A stretch of 64,000 bases of DNA from Phycicoccus flavus. Its GTDB lineage: Bacteria; Actinomycetota; Actinomycetes; Actinomycetales; Dermatophilaceae. The stretch is taken from positions 36,878 through 100,877 of the forward strand of contig NZ_SAYU02000004.1 in NCBI RefSeq assembly GCF_004025965.2, read 5' to 3'. The notes beneath the pieces are model-generated. The model saw only the letters and a list, made by a program, of their open reading frames with translations. It had not been told where the DNA came from and searched no databases. Positions 1 through 9,292 of this stretch are shown in pieces. The number at the start of each line of letters is the position of its first letter. The stretch's first letter is position 1. The position numbers and the translations under genes are program-made.

Positions 1-116
1 CCGCCAGCGGCATCGGTCGACGAGCTGTCGTCGCTGCTACCGCCGCCACAGCCTGCGGCCAGCAGCGCCACGGCAGACATGGCCGCGACGGCGACCGTGC
101 GAGTGGTTCCTCGCAT
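1..116 (-). CDS. Putative lipoprotein, N-terminal part only
   Basis: Only the first 38 codons lie in the window; the gene continues beyond base 1. The start ATG at 116 follows a GGAGGA ribosome site 5 bases upstream. The residues form a short Arg-containing n-region, a hydrophobic run and a lipobox LAAGC with the modified cysteine at residue 23. A Gly/Ser/Asp-rich linker follows, as is typical of exported substrate-binding or other anchored lipoproteins. Function cannot be assigned from this fragment. Export by Sec or Tat and lipidation by Lgt/Lsp are inferred from the lipobox. Confidence 0.75.
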   Translation of the reverse strand, partial: MRGTTRTVAVAAMSAVALLAAGCGGGSSDDSSSTDAAG

Positions 117-352
117 GGATGTCCTCCTACGTGAATGTGGTCAAGCCACCCGATGTCCGGGTGGTCATCCCCAGGGGTACTCCCGATCGGGTGCACCTGG
201 GTGCGACGCCCTCCGGCGTGCGGCTCCACTAAAGACCACCGACCCCCACCGATGGAAGTTCCGTGACGTGCCGAGACGAGATTGTGACCGAACCGCGACG
301 CGGCCCCCGCCGTCGCCGGAAGATCTCCGGCGCGAGCGGCTACGGTGTGCGG

Positions 353-1153
353 GTGCCCGGCTACGACGACGACCTCCGCCTGGCCCACGTCCTCGCCGAC
401 GCCGTCGAGCGCGTGACCACCGGCCGGTTCCGGGCCGCCGACCTGCACGTCGAGACCAAGCCGGACGCCACCCTCGTCAGCGACGCCGACCGGGACGCCG
501 AGGAGCTCGTGCGCGCGCAGCTGAAGCGCACCCGGCCGCGGGACTCGGTCGTCGGCGAGGAGCTGCCGCGCACCGGCTCCAGCGCCCGCCAGTGGGTCGT
601 GGACCCCATCGACGGCACCCACAACTTCGTGCGCGGCGTGCCGGTCTGGGCCACGCTCATCGCCCTCGTCGACGACGGCGTGCCGGTCGTCGGCCTCGTC
701 GCCGCGCCCGCCCTCGGCCGGCGCTGGTGGGCCTCCGTCGGTGCCGGAGCCTGGGCGGGGCGCAGCCTCACCAGCGCCCACCAGCTCCGGGTGTCCGGGG
801 TCTCACGCCTCGAGGACGCGTCGCTGTCCCTGTCGAGCACGACCTCGTGGGAGGCGGCCGGCCGCCTCGAGCCCGTGCTCGACCTGGCCCGGTCCTGCTG
901 GCGCGAGCGGGCCTACGGAGACTTCTGGTCCTACATGCTGCTCGCCGAGGGCGCGGTCGACATCGCGGCCGAGCCCGAGCTCGCCCTGTACGACATGGCC
1001 GCGCTCGTGCCCGTCGTCACCGAGGCCGGCGGGCGGTTCACCTCGCTGGACGGGGTCGACGGCCCCTTCGGCGGCAACGCCGTGGCGACCAACGGCCTGC
1101 TGCACGACGAGGTGCTGGCCCGCCTGGCGGTGCCGGGACGCTCCGCCCCCTAG
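353..1153 (+). CDS. hisN: Histidinol-phosphatase, inositol monophosphatase family (HisN)
   Basis: A 266-aa Mg-dependent phosphatase of the IMPase fold. Visible metal-site motifs are VVGEE near residue 62, DPIDGTHNF near residue 85 and the C-terminal [15 protein letters not shown] helix. The N-terminus [16 protein letters not shown] matches actinobacterial HisN proteins, which hydrolyse L-histidinol phosphate in histidine biosynthesis. I chose the GTG at 353 because it gives the normal family length; the reading frame opens upstream at an ATG at 263 with a basic, unconserved extension. Its stop codon overlaps the stop of the convergent ogt gene. A generic inositol-phosphatase activity cannot be excluded. 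Confidence 0.85.
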   Translation: MPGYDDDLRLAHVLADAVERVTTGRFRAADLHVETKPDATLVSDADRDAEELVRAQLKRTRPRDSVVGEELPRTGSSARQWVVDPIDGTHNFVRGVPVWATLIALVDDGVPVVGLVAAPALGRRWWASVGAGAWAGRSLTSAHQLRVSGVSRLEDASLSLSSTTSWEAAGRLEPVLDLARSCWRERAYGDFWSYMLLAEGAVDIAAEPELALYDMAALVPVVTEAGGRFTSLDGVDGPFGGNAVATNGLLHDEVLARLAVPGRSAP

Positions 1154-1638
1154 AACAGCACCTGCTGGTTGCGCTCGGTGGGGACGCCCTCCAGGCGCAG
1201 CAGCGTGGCCTTGCGGGCGAGGCCGCCCGCGTAGCCGGTGAGGGTGCCGTCGGCGCCCACGACCCGGTGGCAGGGCAGGACGACGGGCAGGGGGTTGGCG
1301 CCGTTGGCCGCCCCCACCGCGCGGGAGGCGCCCGGCGGCAGCCCCAGCCCGGCGGCGAGCGCCCCGTAGGTCGTCGTCGTGCCCCACGGCACCCGCGCGA
1401 GGGCCTGCCACACCTGCCGGCGGAACGGCGTGCCGTGCGGTGCCAGGGGCAGGTCGAAGACCCGGCGCTCGCCGGCGAAGTACTCGGCCAGCTGGTCCCG
1501 CGCCCGCTCCAGGACCGGGTCCGGCGGCTCCTCCCCGGGTCCGGGGACGGCGGGGCCGGCGTCGAACCGGACCTCGCTCAGCGCACCGTCCCGCGCGACG
1601 AGGCCGAGCGGCCCCACCGGCGAGTCGACGACGAGCAC
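1150..1638 (-). CDS. ogt: Methylated-DNA--protein-cysteine methyltransferase
   Basis: This 162-aa suicide alkyltransferase repairs O6-alkylguanine by moving the alkyl group to its own cysteine. The acceptor motif [10 protein letters not shown] is intact, with Cys near residue 123, followed by the [11 protein letters not shown] segment. The N-terminal part begins with the usual SPVGPL motif. There is no Ada-type regulatory domain, so it is the short Ogt form. The gene is convergent with hisN, sharing overlapping stop codons, and lies 13 bases downstream of the M16 peptidase pair, so it could be the last gene of that leftward transcript. Confidence 0.92.
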   Translation of the reverse strand: MLVVDSPVGPLGLVARDGALSEVRFDAGPAVPGPGEEPPDPVLERARDQLAEYFAGERRVFDLPLAPHGTPFRRQVWQALARVPWGTTTTYGALAAGLGLPPGASRAVGAANGANPLPVVLPCHRVVGADGTLTGYAGGLARKATLLRLEGVPTERNQQVLF

Positions 1639-1651
1639 GGCGCAGGACCCC

Positions 1652-2998
1652 TCAGAGGTCGACGGTGGTCACCGGGACCCCGAGGCGCTCGCTGAGGCCG
1701 GGCACCACCGCGGCGGCGTCGCCGACGACGACGGCCGTCCACTCCCCCGTCACCGTCCGCCGGTACGCGGCGTCGAGGTCCTCGAGGGTCAGCGCCCGCA
1801 CCGCCTCGAGGTTGCGGGTCGTGAAGTCCGGCGCCAGCCCTTCGAGGGCCAGCGACCCGGACTCGTCGGCGACGGCGTCGGCCGTGGCGTAGCGGCCCGG
1901 GGCGGTCTTGGCGATGAAGTCGACACCGGAGCGCAGCTCGGCCGGGGTGAAGCCGTCGCGGGCCCGGTCGAGGATGTCGACGACGAGCCCGGTGGCCTCG
2001 GCGGTGACCTCGGTGCGCACCGACCCCGAGGCGAGGAACATCCCGCCGGCCACCCGCGGCCGGAACACCGAGCGCATGCCGTAGGTGTAGCCCTTCTCCT
2101 CGCGCAGGACCGCGTCCAGGCGGGCACCGGGCGAGCCGCCGACGAGGAAGGACAGCACGGGGTGGGGTGCCCAGCCGGAGGCGAGGGAGCGGTCCGGCCC
2201 CGGGCAGCCCACGACGATCTCGGACTGCACCGAGCCCGGCCGGTCGACGACGACGAGGCGCACCCGGTCGGCCGCCGGCACCGGCGCGAGCGACGGCGCC
2301 GGGGCGTCCTGCGTCCCCGAGGTCCACGACCCGAGGCTGCCGGTGAGCACCTCGAGGGCGGGCACGCCCGCGAGGTCGCCGGCGAGGACGACGGTCGCGC
2401 CCCGGGGGCCGACGACGCGGGCGTGGTGGGCGACGACGTCCTCGCGGGTGAGGGCGCCGACCGTGGCGGCGGTGCCGGCGACCGGCAGCGCGGCCCGGTC
2501 GGCGGCCTCCCACAGGGTCCGGGAGAACTCGCGCGAGGCGCGGTGCGCGGAGGAGGCGCGCTCCTGCTCGATCTCGGCGAGCCGGGTGCGCAGGATGCGG
2601 CGCACCTCGGCCTCGGGGAAGACCGGGTCGGCGAGGGCGGCCCGCACGAGGTCGGCGGCCGCGGCGAGGTGGGCCTGCGGCACGTCGACGTCGACGACGA
2701 GCCCGCCGTCGGACACCCCGGCGCCGAGGACCATCCCGATCCGCTCCATGCGCTCGGCGAACTCCTCGGAGCCGGCCTCGGAGGTGCCCTCGTCGAGCAG
2801 CCGGGCGGTCATCGACCCGATGCCCTCCTGGCCCGCCGGCTCGGCGGCCACCGGGGAGGGCACGACGACCCGCAGGGAGAGGACGTACTGCCCGGGGAGG
2901 TCGTGCAGCAGCAGGCGCACGCCGTTGGGCAGCAGGTGCTCCTGCGGCGCGGGGAACGCCCAGGGCTCGGGCGGGGCGACGACGGGACGCGCGGTCAC
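1652..2998 (-). CDS. M16 family peptidase, non-catalytic partner subunit
   Basis: A 448-aa protein with two M16/pitrilysin repeats. The first half holds [15 protein letters not shown] followed by a segment where the zinc motif HxxEH should be, but the residues are [10 protein letters not shown], so the metal-binding site is missing. The second half has the conserved [12 protein letters not shown] motif that binds substrate in M16 heterodimers. It starts at GTG 2998, whose GTGA overlaps the stop of the upstream catalytic subunit, so the pair is translationally coupled. By analogy with bacterial M16B heterodimers it should pair with the neighbour to close the peptide chamber. Confidence 0.88.
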   Translation of the reverse strand: MTARPVVAPPEPWAFPAPQEHLLPNGVRLLLHDLPGQYVLSLRVVVPSPVAAEPAGQEGIGSMTARLLDEGTSEAGSEEFAERMERIGMVLGAGVSDGGLVVDVDVPQAHLAAAADLVRAALADPVFPEAEVRRILRTRLAEIEQERASSAHRASREFSRTLWEAADRAALPVAGTAATVGALTREDVVAHHARVVGPRGATVVLAGDLAGVPALEVLTGSLGSWTSGTQDAPAPSLAPVPAADRVRLVVVDRPGSVQSEIVVGCPGPDRSLASGWAPHPVLSFLVGGSPGARLDAVLREEKGYTYGMRSVFRPRVAGGMFLASGSVRTEVTAEATGLVVDILDRARDGFTPAELRSGVDFIAKTAPGRYATADAVADESGSLALEGLAPDFTTRNLEAVRALTLEDLDAAYRRTVTGEWTAVVVGDAAAVVPGLSERLGVPVTTVDL

Positions 2999-4287
2999 GC
3001 GACCTCCTCGGTCTCGGCGGGCGCGTCGACGAGGTAGGCGACGACCGCCCGGCTCTCGGGCCGCAGCCAGCGGCGGGTGACGTCGATGACATCCTGCGCG
3101 GTGACCGTGCGGACCCGGTCCAGATAGGTGTTGACGATGCCGGGGTCGTCGTGGAGCAGGGTGTACCGGCTGATGAGGTCGGCCCGCTCCTCCTGACCCG
3201 CGAGCGCGCTGAGCCAGCCGCGCTCGGTCTGCGCCAGCGACGCCTCGAGCTCGGCGGGGGTCGGGCCCTCCTGCGCCAGGCGCTCCAGCTCCTCGACGAG
3301 CGCGGACTCCAGGCCCTGCGGGTCGGCCCCCGGCGCGACGTCGAGGACGACGAAGCCGATCGAGGCGCCGTCGACCAGGCCCCAGGCGCTGGCGTGCACC
3401 CCGACGGCGGTCTGCTCGCGCCGGACGAGCCGGCGGACCAGGCGCGAGGTCGAGAGCCCGCCGAGGCAGTCCAGGGCCACGCTCGCGGCCACGAGGTCGT
3501 CGGTCTCGTCGGCGGGCAGCCGGAAGGCGACGTGGAGGCGGTCGTTCGGCACCCGGTCGCGGCGCTCGACCCGCACCGGGGCCGCGAGCGGCTCCAGCGG
3601 CTCGTGCGGGGGGCGCCGGGCCTCGGCCCGTGCGTCGAGGTCGCCGAAGTACCGCTCGACGAGGGCGAACCCCTCGTCGGGGTCGACGTCGCCGCACAGG
3701 GTGAGGACGGTGTTGTCCGGTGCGTAGTGGCGGGTGAAGAAGGTGCGCACGTCCTCGACCGTCGCGGCGTCGAGGTCGGCCATCGACCCGATCGTCGGGT
3801 GGTGGTAGGGGTGGTCCTGGGGGAAGAGCGCGGCGTACATGTCGACGAGCGCGAACCCGTACGGCTGGTTGTCGTAGCGCTGCCGCTTCTCCTCCTTGAC
3901 GACGTCCCGCTGGTTGTCGAGGTTCTCCTGGGTCAGGGCGTCGAGGAGGTGCCCGTGCCGGTCCGCCTCGAGCCACAGCGCGAGCTCGAGCGCCCCCTTG
4001 GGCACGGTCTCGAAGTAGTTCGTGCGGTCGAACCACGTCGTCGCGTTGAGGCGGCCACCCTCGGCCATGAGGGCCTCGAAGTGCTCACCGCTGCGGACCT
4101 CGCGCGAGCCCTGGAACATCAGGTGCTCGAAGAGGTGGGCGAACCCGGTGCGTCCCGGCTGCTCGTGCCGGGACCCGACCCCCACCCAGATGTTCACCGT
4201 GACGGTGGGGACGGTGTGGTCGGGCGAGACGACGACCCGCAGCCCGTTGGGCAGGGTGCGTCGGTGCAGGGGGTAGTCCAGCGGCAT
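2995..4287 (-). CDS. M16 family zinc peptidase, catalytic subunit
   Basis: A 430-aa member of the pitrilysin/insulinase superfamily. The inverted zinc motif HLFEH is at residues 51-55, and a downstream glutamate in the VVKEEKRQR segment (about residue 132) is the third ligand. The first strand motif RTLPNGLRVVVSPDHTVP is typical. It lacks a signal peptide, so a cytoplasmic peptide-degrading role is likely. It is the first gene of a coupled pair with the inactive partner directly downstream. Substrates are not evident. An assignment to mitochondrial-type processing peptidase in automated annotation would be by homology only. Confidence 0.92.
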   Translation of the reverse strand: MPLDYPLHRRTLPNGLRVVVSPDHTVPTVTVNIWVGVGSRHEQPGRTGFAHLFEHLMFQGSREVRSGEHFEALMAEGGRLNATTWFDRTNYFETVPKGALELALWLEADRHGHLLDALTQENLDNQRDVVKEEKRQRYDNQPYGFALVDMYAALFPQDHPYHHPTIGSMADLDAATVEDVRTFFTRHYAPDNTVLTLCGDVDPDEGFALVERYFGDLDARAEARRPPHEPLEPLAAPVRVERRDRVPNDRLHVAFRLPADETDDLVAASVALDCLGGLSTSRLVRRLVRREQTAVGVHASAWGLVDGASIGFVVLDVAPGADPQGLESALVEELERLAQEGPTPAELEASLAQTERGWLSALAGQEERADLISRYTLLHDDPGIVNTYLDRVRTVTAQDVIDVTRRWLRPESRAVVAYLVDAPAETEEVA

Positions 4288-4308
4288 GGCGTCACCCTAA
4301 GCCCGGGG

Positions 4309-5673
4309 TCAGGACGCGTCGCGGACCTTCTCGCCGGCCTCGTCGGTGATCCGCCGGCCGACCTCGTCCAGGGCCCGGCGGGCGAACACCTGCTGCTGGG
4401 TGGCGGCCCGCTCGGCGCGGCCGCGACCGAGGAAGCTCACCGCCCAGTGCAGCAGCGTCGTGATGCGGTTCTTGAACCCGATGATGTAGACCAGGTGCAC
4501 CCCGAGCCACAGCAGCCAGGCGACGAAGCCGTGGAAGCGCAGCCTCCCCACCGACGCGACGGCGCTGAAGCGGGACACGGTGGCCATCGAGCCCTTGTCG
4601 AAGTACTCGAAGGGGCCCTGCGGCTCCTCGCCGTCGAGGCGCCTGCCGATCTCCTTCGCGGCGTACCGGGCCCCCTGGATCGCGACCTGGGCCACGCCGG
4701 GGAGGTCGTCGAGGCTGATCATGTCGCCGACGACGAAGACCTCGGGGTGCCCCGGCAGGGTGAGGTCGGGCCGGACCTTCACCCGGCCGGCCCGGTCGGT
4801 CCCGGCGCCGGACTGCTCGGCCAGCTGCGCCCCGAGCGGGCTGGCCTGCACCCCCGCGGCCCACATCTTCGTCAGCGCCTCGACCCGGGTCGTGTGCCCG
4901 TCGGGGCCGCGCAGCTCGACGCCGGTCTCGTCGACGCCGACGGTCATCGTCGAGGTCCGCACGTCGACCCCGAGCTCCTGGAGGCGCTCCCGCGCCGCGC
5001 CGCCGAGCCGCTCGCCGAAGGCGGGCAGGACGGTGTCGGCGCCGTCGACGAGGATGACGTGGGCCTGGGTGGGGTCGATGCGGCGGAAGTCGTGCTTGAG
5101 GGTGCGCCTCGCGAGCTCGGCGATCTGCCCGGCCATCTCGACCCCCGTGGGGCCGGCACCGACGACGACGAAGGTCAGCGCACGGCGGGCCTCGGCCTCG
5201 GTCCGCGCGAGCTCCGCGAGCTCGAAGGCGCCGAAGATCCGGCCACGCAGCTCCAGGGCGTCGTCGATGGACTTCATGCCCGGGGCGTAGGTGGCGAAGT
5301 CGTCGTTGCCGAAGTAGGACTGCCCGGACCCGGCGGCGACGAGGAGGGAGTCGTACTCGGTGACGGTGTCGGTGCCGAGCAGCTGCGAGGTGACGGTGCG
5401 CGCCTCGAGGTCCACCTCGGTGACCTCGCCGAGGATGACGCGGGCGTTCTTCTGCTTCGCGAGGATCTCCCGGGTGCTCGGCGCGATCTCGCCCTCGGAG
5501 AGGATGCCGGTGGCCACCTGGTAGAGCAGCGGCTGGAAGAGGTGGTGGGCGGTCCGGGCGACGAGGGTGATCTCGACGTCGTCGCGGCGCCGCAGGGCCT
5601 GGGTGCCGAACAGCCCCCCGAACCCGGAGCCGATGACGACGATGCGGTGCTTGCGGCGGGTGTCGGTGCTCAC
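4309..5673 (-). CDS. ndh: Type II NADH dehydrogenase (NDH-2)
   Basis: A 454-aa single-subunit FAD enzyme that transfers electrons from NADH to quinone without proton pumping. The N-terminal dinucleotide motif GSGFGG lies at residues 15-20, followed by HLFQPLLYQVATG, a signature of this family. A second nucleotide motif, VVGAGPTGVEMAG, binds NADH. The C-terminal GFVAWLLWLGVHLVYIIGF segment and following basic helix suit monotopic membrane attachment. It starts at a GTG. It is a separate unit in this window, leftward and 22 bases from the M16 gene. Confidence 0.9.
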   Translation of the reverse strand: MSTDTRRKHRIVVIGSGFGGLFGTQALRRRDDVEITLVARTAHHLFQPLLYQVATGILSEGEIAPSTREILAKQKNARVILGEVTEVDLEARTVTSQLLGTDTVTEYDSLLVAAGSGQSYFGNDDFATYAPGMKSIDDALELRGRIFGAFELAELARTEAEARRALTFVVVGAGPTGVEMAGQIAELARRTLKHDFRRIDPTQAHVILVDGADTVLPAFGERLGGAARERLQELGVDVRTSTMTVGVDETGVELRGPDGHTTRVEALTKMWAAGVQASPLGAQLAEQSGAGTDRAGRVKVRPDLTLPGHPEVFVVGDMISLDDLPGVAQVAIQGARYAAKEIGRRLDGEEPQGPFEYFDKGSMATVSRFSAVASVGRLRFHGFVAWLLWLGVHLVYIIGFKNRITTLLHWAVSFLGRGRAERAATQQQVFARRALDEVGRRITDEAGEKVRDAS

Positions 5674-5737
5674 GTGCGGTGCAACGGGCGGGCGGGCGCC
5701 GGTGATTCCGCGACACGCCGGGGGCGGACGGGCCGTC

Positions 5738-8092
5738 TCACGACGCGACGTACGCGGCGAGGTGCTCGCCGGTGAGGGTGCGCGGGCTCGCGGCGACGAG
5801 GTCGGCCGGCGTGCCCTCGAAGACGACCCGGCCGCCGTCGTGCCCGGCCCCGGGTCCGAGGTCGACGACCCAGTCGGCGTGCGCCATGACCGCCTGGTGG
5901 TGCTCGATGACGAGCACCGAGGTGCCGGAGTCCACGAGCCGGTCCAGCAGCGCGAGGAGGTGGTCGACGTCGGCGAGGTGCAGCCCGCTCGTCGGCTCGT
6001 CGAGGACGTAGACCCCGCCCTCCTCCCCCATCCGCACGGCGAGCTTCAGCCGCTGCCGCTCCCCACCGGACAGGGTCGTGAGCGCCTGCCCCAGTCGCAG
6101 GTACCCGAGGCCGACGTCCTCGAGCCGGGCCAGGACGGCCTCGGCGGCCGGGGTGCGGGCCTCGCCCGAGGAGACGTAGTCCCGGGCCTCCAGCACGGAC
6201 AGGTCCAGCACCTCGGCGATGTCGAGCCCGCCGAGGCGCATCTCGAGGACGGCCGGCCGGAACCGCCGGCCCCCGCAGTCCTCGCACGGCGTCGCCACCG
6301 TCTCCATGAAGCCCAGGTCGGTGAACACCGTCCCGTTGCCCTTGCACGTGGGGCACGCGCCCTCCGAGTTGGCCGAGAACAGCGCCGGCTTCACCCCGTT
6401 GGCCTTGGCGAACGCCTTGCGCAGCGGCTCGAGCAGGCCGGTGTAGGTCGCGGGGTTGGAGCGCCGGGAGCCGCGCACCGGCGACTGGTCGACGACGACG
6501 ACCCCCGGCTGCCCCGCGACCGAGCCGTGGACGAGCGAGGACTTGCCCGACCCCGCCACCCCGGTGACGACGGTGAGGACGCCGAGCGGCAGGTCGACGT
6601 CGACGTCGCGCAGGTTGTGGGTGCTCGCGCCGCGGATCTCCAGCACGCCGCTCGGGGTCCGCACCGACTCCTTGAGGCGGGCCCGGTGCCCGAGGTGGCG
6701 CCCGGTGAGGGTGGCGGAGGCGGCGAGCTCCTGGACGCTGCCCTCGAAGCACACCGTGCCGCCCGCGCTCCCGGCGCCCGGGCCGAGGTCGACGACGTGG
6801 TCGGCGATGGCGATGGTCTCGGGCTTGTGCTCGACGACGAGGACGGTGTTGCCCTTGTCGCGCAGCTCGAGCAGCAGCGCGTTCATCCGGGCGATGTCGT
6901 GCGGGTGCAGCCCGACCGTGGGCTCGTCGAAGACGTAGGTGACGTCGGTGAGGGCCGAGCCGAGGTGGCGGACCATCTTCGTGCGCTGCGCCTCGCCCCC
7001 GGAGAGCGTCCCGGACGGCCGGTCCAGGGAGAGGTAGCCCAGGCCGATCTCGACGAACGAGGCGAACAGGCGTCGCAGGGACCCCACGAGCGGGGCCACC
7101 CGCGGGTCGTCGACACCGGCCAGCCAGTCGGCGGCGTCGGTGACCTGCATGGCCGAGACGTCCGCGATGCTCCGGCCGTGGACGAGCGAGGAGCGGGCCG
7201 CGTCGTTGAGGCGGGTGCCGTCGCAGGCCGGGCAGGGGCGGAAGACGGCCGCGCGCTCGACGAAGGCCCGCACGTGCGGCTGGAGGGAGTCGACGTCCTT
7301 GGAGAACATCGACCGGCGCAGCTTGGGCAGCAGGCCGTCGTAGGTGACGTTGATGCCCTTGGCCCGCACCTTCGTCGTCTCGCGCTCCAGGAGGTCGTGC
7401 CGCTCACGCTCGGTGTAGTCGCGGACGGGCTTGTCGGGGTCGAGGAAGCCGGACTCGATGTACGTCGCGACCAGCCAGCCGTCGGCGGTGTAGCCCGGGA
7501 CGAGGATCGCGCCCTCGCGCAGCGACCGGGACTCGTCGAGGATCACCGAGAGGTCGAGGTCGGACACGGTGCCGCGGCCCTCGCAGGTCGGGCACATGCC
7601 GCCGAGGTAGACCTCGTCCTCGACCTGCGTCGTCGCCCCGGTCGCCGTCGTGCGGGTGCCGCTGGTCCGGGAGGTCGGGATGTTGAAGGAGAAGGCGTTC
7701 GCGGAGCCGATGGACGGCTCCCCGAGCCGGGCGAACAGCGAGCGCAGCATCGCGTTGGCATCGGTGACCGTGCCGAGGGTGGAGCGCGGGTTCGCCCCCA
7801 GCCGCTCCTGGTCGACGACGATCGCGGTCGTGAGGCCCTCGAGGGCGTCGACGTCGGGGCGCGGCGGGCTCGGCATGAACCCCTGGACGAAGGTCGGGTA
7901 CGTCTCGTCGATGAGCCGGCGCGACTCGGCGGCGATGGTGCCGAAGACCAGCGAGCTCTTGCCCGAGCCGGACACGCCGGTGAAGACGGTGAGCCGCCGC
8001 TTGGGCAGGTCGAGGGTGACGTCGCGCAGGGTGTTCTGGCGCGCCCCGACGACGCGGATGACCTCGTGGGTGTCGGCGACGTGCTCGGCCAT
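5738..8092 (-). CDS. UvrA-like ABC ATPase (excinuclease UvrA paralogue)
   Basis: A 784-aa tandem ABC protein of the UvrA class. Two Walker A sites are present ([10 protein letters not shown] and [10 protein letters not shown]). Each half has an ABC signature ([10 protein letters not shown] and [10 protein letters not shown]), and paired CxxC zinc modules are visible ([32 protein letters not shown]). At about 780 residues it is shorter than housekeeping UvrA (about 950), matching the stand-alone paralogues such as DrrC that are linked to DNA-binding drug resistance. I used ATG 8092; an ATG 10 codons upstream at 8122 is possible. No uvrB or uvrC is adjacent, so a role in general excision repair is less likely than an accessory or drug-tolerance role. 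Confidence 0.88.
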   Translation of the reverse strand: MAEHVADTHEVIRVVGARQNTLRDVTLDLPKRRLTVFTGVSGSGKSSLVFGTIAAESRRLIDETYPTFVQGFMPSPPRPDVDALEGLTTAIVVDQERLGANPRSTLGTVTDANAMLRSLFARLGEPSIGSANAFSFNIPTSRTSGTRTTATGATTQVEDEVYLGGMCPTCEGRGTVSDLDLSVILDESRSLREGAILVPGYTADGWLVATYIESGFLDPDKPVRDYTERERHDLLERETTKVRAKGINVTYDGLLPKLRRSMFSKDVDSLQPHVRAFVERAAVFRPCPACDGTRLNDAARSSLVHGRSIADVSAMQVTDAADWLAGVDDPRVAPLVGSLRRLFASFVEIGLGYLSLDRPSGTLSGGEAQRTKMVRHLGSALTDVTYVFDEPTVGLHPHDIARMNALLLELRDKGNTVLVVEHKPETIAIADHVVDLGPGAGSAGGTVCFEGSVQELAASATLTGRHLGHRARLKESVRTPSGVLEIRGASTHNLRDVDVDLPLGVLTVVTGVAGSGKSSLVHGSVAGQPGVVVVDQSPVRGSRRSNPATYTGLLEPLRKAFAKANGVKPALFSANSEGACPTCKGNGTVFTDLGFMETVATPCEDCGGRRFRPAVLEMRLGGLDIAEVLDLSVLEARDYVSSGEARTPAAEAVLARLEDVGLGYLRLGQALTTLSGGERQRLKLAVRMGEEGGVYVLDEPTSGLHLADVDHLLALLDRLVDSGTSVLVIEHHQAVMAHADWVVDLGPGAGHDGGRVVFEGTPADLVAASPRTLTGEHLAAYVAS

Positions 8093-8131
8093 GCGGGCAT
8101 CGTGCCACCCGGTGAGGCACACGGGAACGGC

Positions 8132-8542
8132 CTACCGCTGCTGCAGGCGCACCATCGAGCCCGCGGGGTCCCGGAAGGCGCAGTCGCGCACGCCGTACGG
8201 CTGGTCGGTCGGCTCCTGGACGACCTCGACCCCGTCGGCGGCCCGGATCGTCTCGAAGGCGGCGTCCAGGTCGTCGGCGGCGAGCATGATCCAGCCGTAG
8301 GTGCCCTTGACCATCATCTCGGTGACGACCCGGCGCTCCTCGTCGGTGACGCCGGGGTCCGCGAACGGCGGGGCGAGGAGGATCGAGGTGTCCGGGCGCC
8401 CGGGCGGCCCCAGGGTGACCCATCGCATCTCCCCCCTCCCCACGTCGGAGCGGACCTCGAGGCCGAGGGCGTCGCGGTAGAAGGCCAGGGACGCCTCGGG
8501 GTCGGTGTGCGGGAGGACGACGGTGTGGATGCTCAGGTCCAT
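8132..8542 (-). CDS. VOC family protein (glyoxalase/extradiol-dioxygenase fold)
   Basis: A 136-aa vicinal-oxygen-chelate fold protein with two beta-alpha-beta-beta-beta repeats. VVLPHTDPEASLAFYRDALGLEV is the classic first repeat, and a C-terminal VRDCAFRDPAGSMVRL is the second. Such proteins bind small molecules or metals; substrate is unknown. It sits 10 bases downstream of an AraC regulator in the same direction, a common actinobacterial arrangement in which regulator and VOC protein are co-transcribed. No glyoxalase-I-specific residues can be confirmed by eye. Confidence 0.85.
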   Translation of the reverse strand: MDLSIHTVVLPHTDPEASLAFYRDALGLEVRSDVGRGEMRWVTLGPPGRPDTSILLAPPFADPGVTDEERRVVTEMMVKGTYGWIMLAADDLDAAFETIRAADGVEVVQEPTDQPYGVRDCAFRDPAGSMVRLQQR

Positions 8543-8552
8543 GCGAGGGACG

Positions 8553-8990
8553 CTAGGACGTCCCGGCCGCCGGCGCTTCTCGATTCCTGACCGGTCTGCT
8601 CACCCGCTGCGCGACGCACGCGGGCAGCCCCTCGGTCGCGCGCGCGGCCGTGGCCCGGTAGACGCTCGGGGAGCAGCCCACGAGCTCGGTGAACCGGGTG
8701 CTGAACGTCCCGAGCGAGGAGAAGCCGACGGCGAAGCAGACGTCGGTGACGCTCATCCCCCCGAGCCGCAGCAGCATCATCGCGCGCTCGACGCGGCGGG
8801 TCATGAGGTAGCTGTACGGCGACTCCCCGTAGGCCCGGCGGAACTCGCGGCTCAGGTGGCCGGCCGACATCGACGCGCCGCGGGCGAGGGCCTCGACGTC
8901 GAGGGGCCGGGCGTGCTCGCGGTCGATCCGGTCCCTCACCGCGCGCAGCCGCTCCAGCCGCCGCACCCGGTCCTGCGCCGTGCTCGTCAC
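8553..8990 (-). CDS. AraC family transcriptional regulator (short)
   Basis: A 145-aa protein made almost entirely of the AraC/XylS DNA-binding domain. The first helix-turn-helix is at about residues 28-60 (MSAGHLSREFRRAYGESP). The second contains the family signature VTDVCFAVGFSSLGTFSTRF. It has no separate ligand-binding domain, so it may respond through the VOC partner or be constitutive. I chose GTG 8990 because longer starts would run into the tRNA terminator upstream. It likely regulates itself and the downstream VOC gene. Confidence 0.88.
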   Translation of the reverse strand: MTSTAQDRVRRLERLRAVRDRIDREHARPLDVEALARGASMSAGHLSREFRRAYGESPYSYLMTRRVERAMMLLRLGGMSVTDVCFAVGFSSLGTFSTRFTELVGCSPSVYRATAARATEGLPACVAQRVSRPVRNREAPAAGTS

Positions 8991-9040
8991 GGACCGAGCG
9001 TAGGCGTCCCGTCCTGGAGCGGGTCCTGCAGACACGGGAA

Positions 9041-9068
9041 GGCCCGACCGGCTGCAGCCGGTCGGGCC
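9041..9068 (-). terminator. Hairpin terminator after tRNA-fMet
   Basis: A perfect 12-bp inverted repeat, GGCCCGACCGGC and its complement, flanks a TGCA loop. On the minus strand it is followed by TTCCC. It begins 12 bases past the 3' end of tRNA-fMet and separates it from the AraC gene, so it probably terminates the tRNA transcript. Confidence 0.75.
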
Positions 9069-9080
9069 CTCCACGTCCAG

Positions 9081-9154
9081 TAGCGGGGGCAGGATTTGAA
9101 CCTGCGACCTCCGGGTTATGAGCCCGGCGAGCTACCGAGCTGCTCCACCCCGCG
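9081..9154 (-). tRNA. tRNA-fMet (CAT), initiator
   Basis: The minus strand folds as a 74-nt tRNA with acceptor stem starting CGCGGGG, a D arm around GCAGCTCGGTAGCTC, anticodon loop CTCATAA (anticodon CAT) and T arm AGGTTCAAATCCT. Position 1 (C) and position 72 (U) do not pair. The anticodon stem carries three consecutive G-C pairs. Both are hallmarks of bacterial initiator tRNA, so this is tRNA-fMet rather than elongator Met or Ile2. The CCA end is not encoded. Confidence 0.96.
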
Positions 9155-9198
9155 TCGAGTTGAGTCACGGCCTGAGGACCGCGCTCGGTATGTCCTGA

Positions 9199-9228
9199 AG
9201 CGTACGCGAGGACCTCGCCCGGACTCAA
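9199..9228 (-). promoter_or_regulatory. Candidate promoter for tRNA-fMet
   Basis: On the minus strand TTGAGT (9228-9223) and TACGCT (9204-9199) are separated by 18 bases and lie about 45 bases upstream of the tRNA 5' end. This fits a vegetative sigma promoter, but the match is modest and rests on the sequence pattern only. Confidence 0.4.
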
Positions 9229-9253
9229 ATCGGCCCCGTGGGGCAGGCGCCGG

Positions 9254-9287
9254 GTCCCGCACCCCGCCGGCCGGCGGGGTGCGGGAC
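9254..9287 (-). terminator. Perfect palindrome downstream of the UPF0182 gene
   Basis: Two 17-bp arms, GTCCCGCACCCCGCCGG and its exact complement, abut without a spacer. The palindrome starts 6 bases after the stop of the leftward UPF0182 gene. It lacks a T tract, as many actinobacterial I-shaped terminators do. Its likely role is terminating that transcript before tRNA-fMet. Confidence 0.65.
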
Positions 9288-9292
9288 GGGCG

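Noticed and set aside
146..164. Small inverted repeat CCACCCG/CGGGTGG between the lipoprotein and hisN genes
   Set aside because: Seven-base arms are too short to separate from chance at this base composition, and no promoter match is next to it.
9090..9155. Short plus-strand frames across the tRNA
   Set aside because: The region folds as a tRNA on the minus strand and frames through it have no ribosome site.
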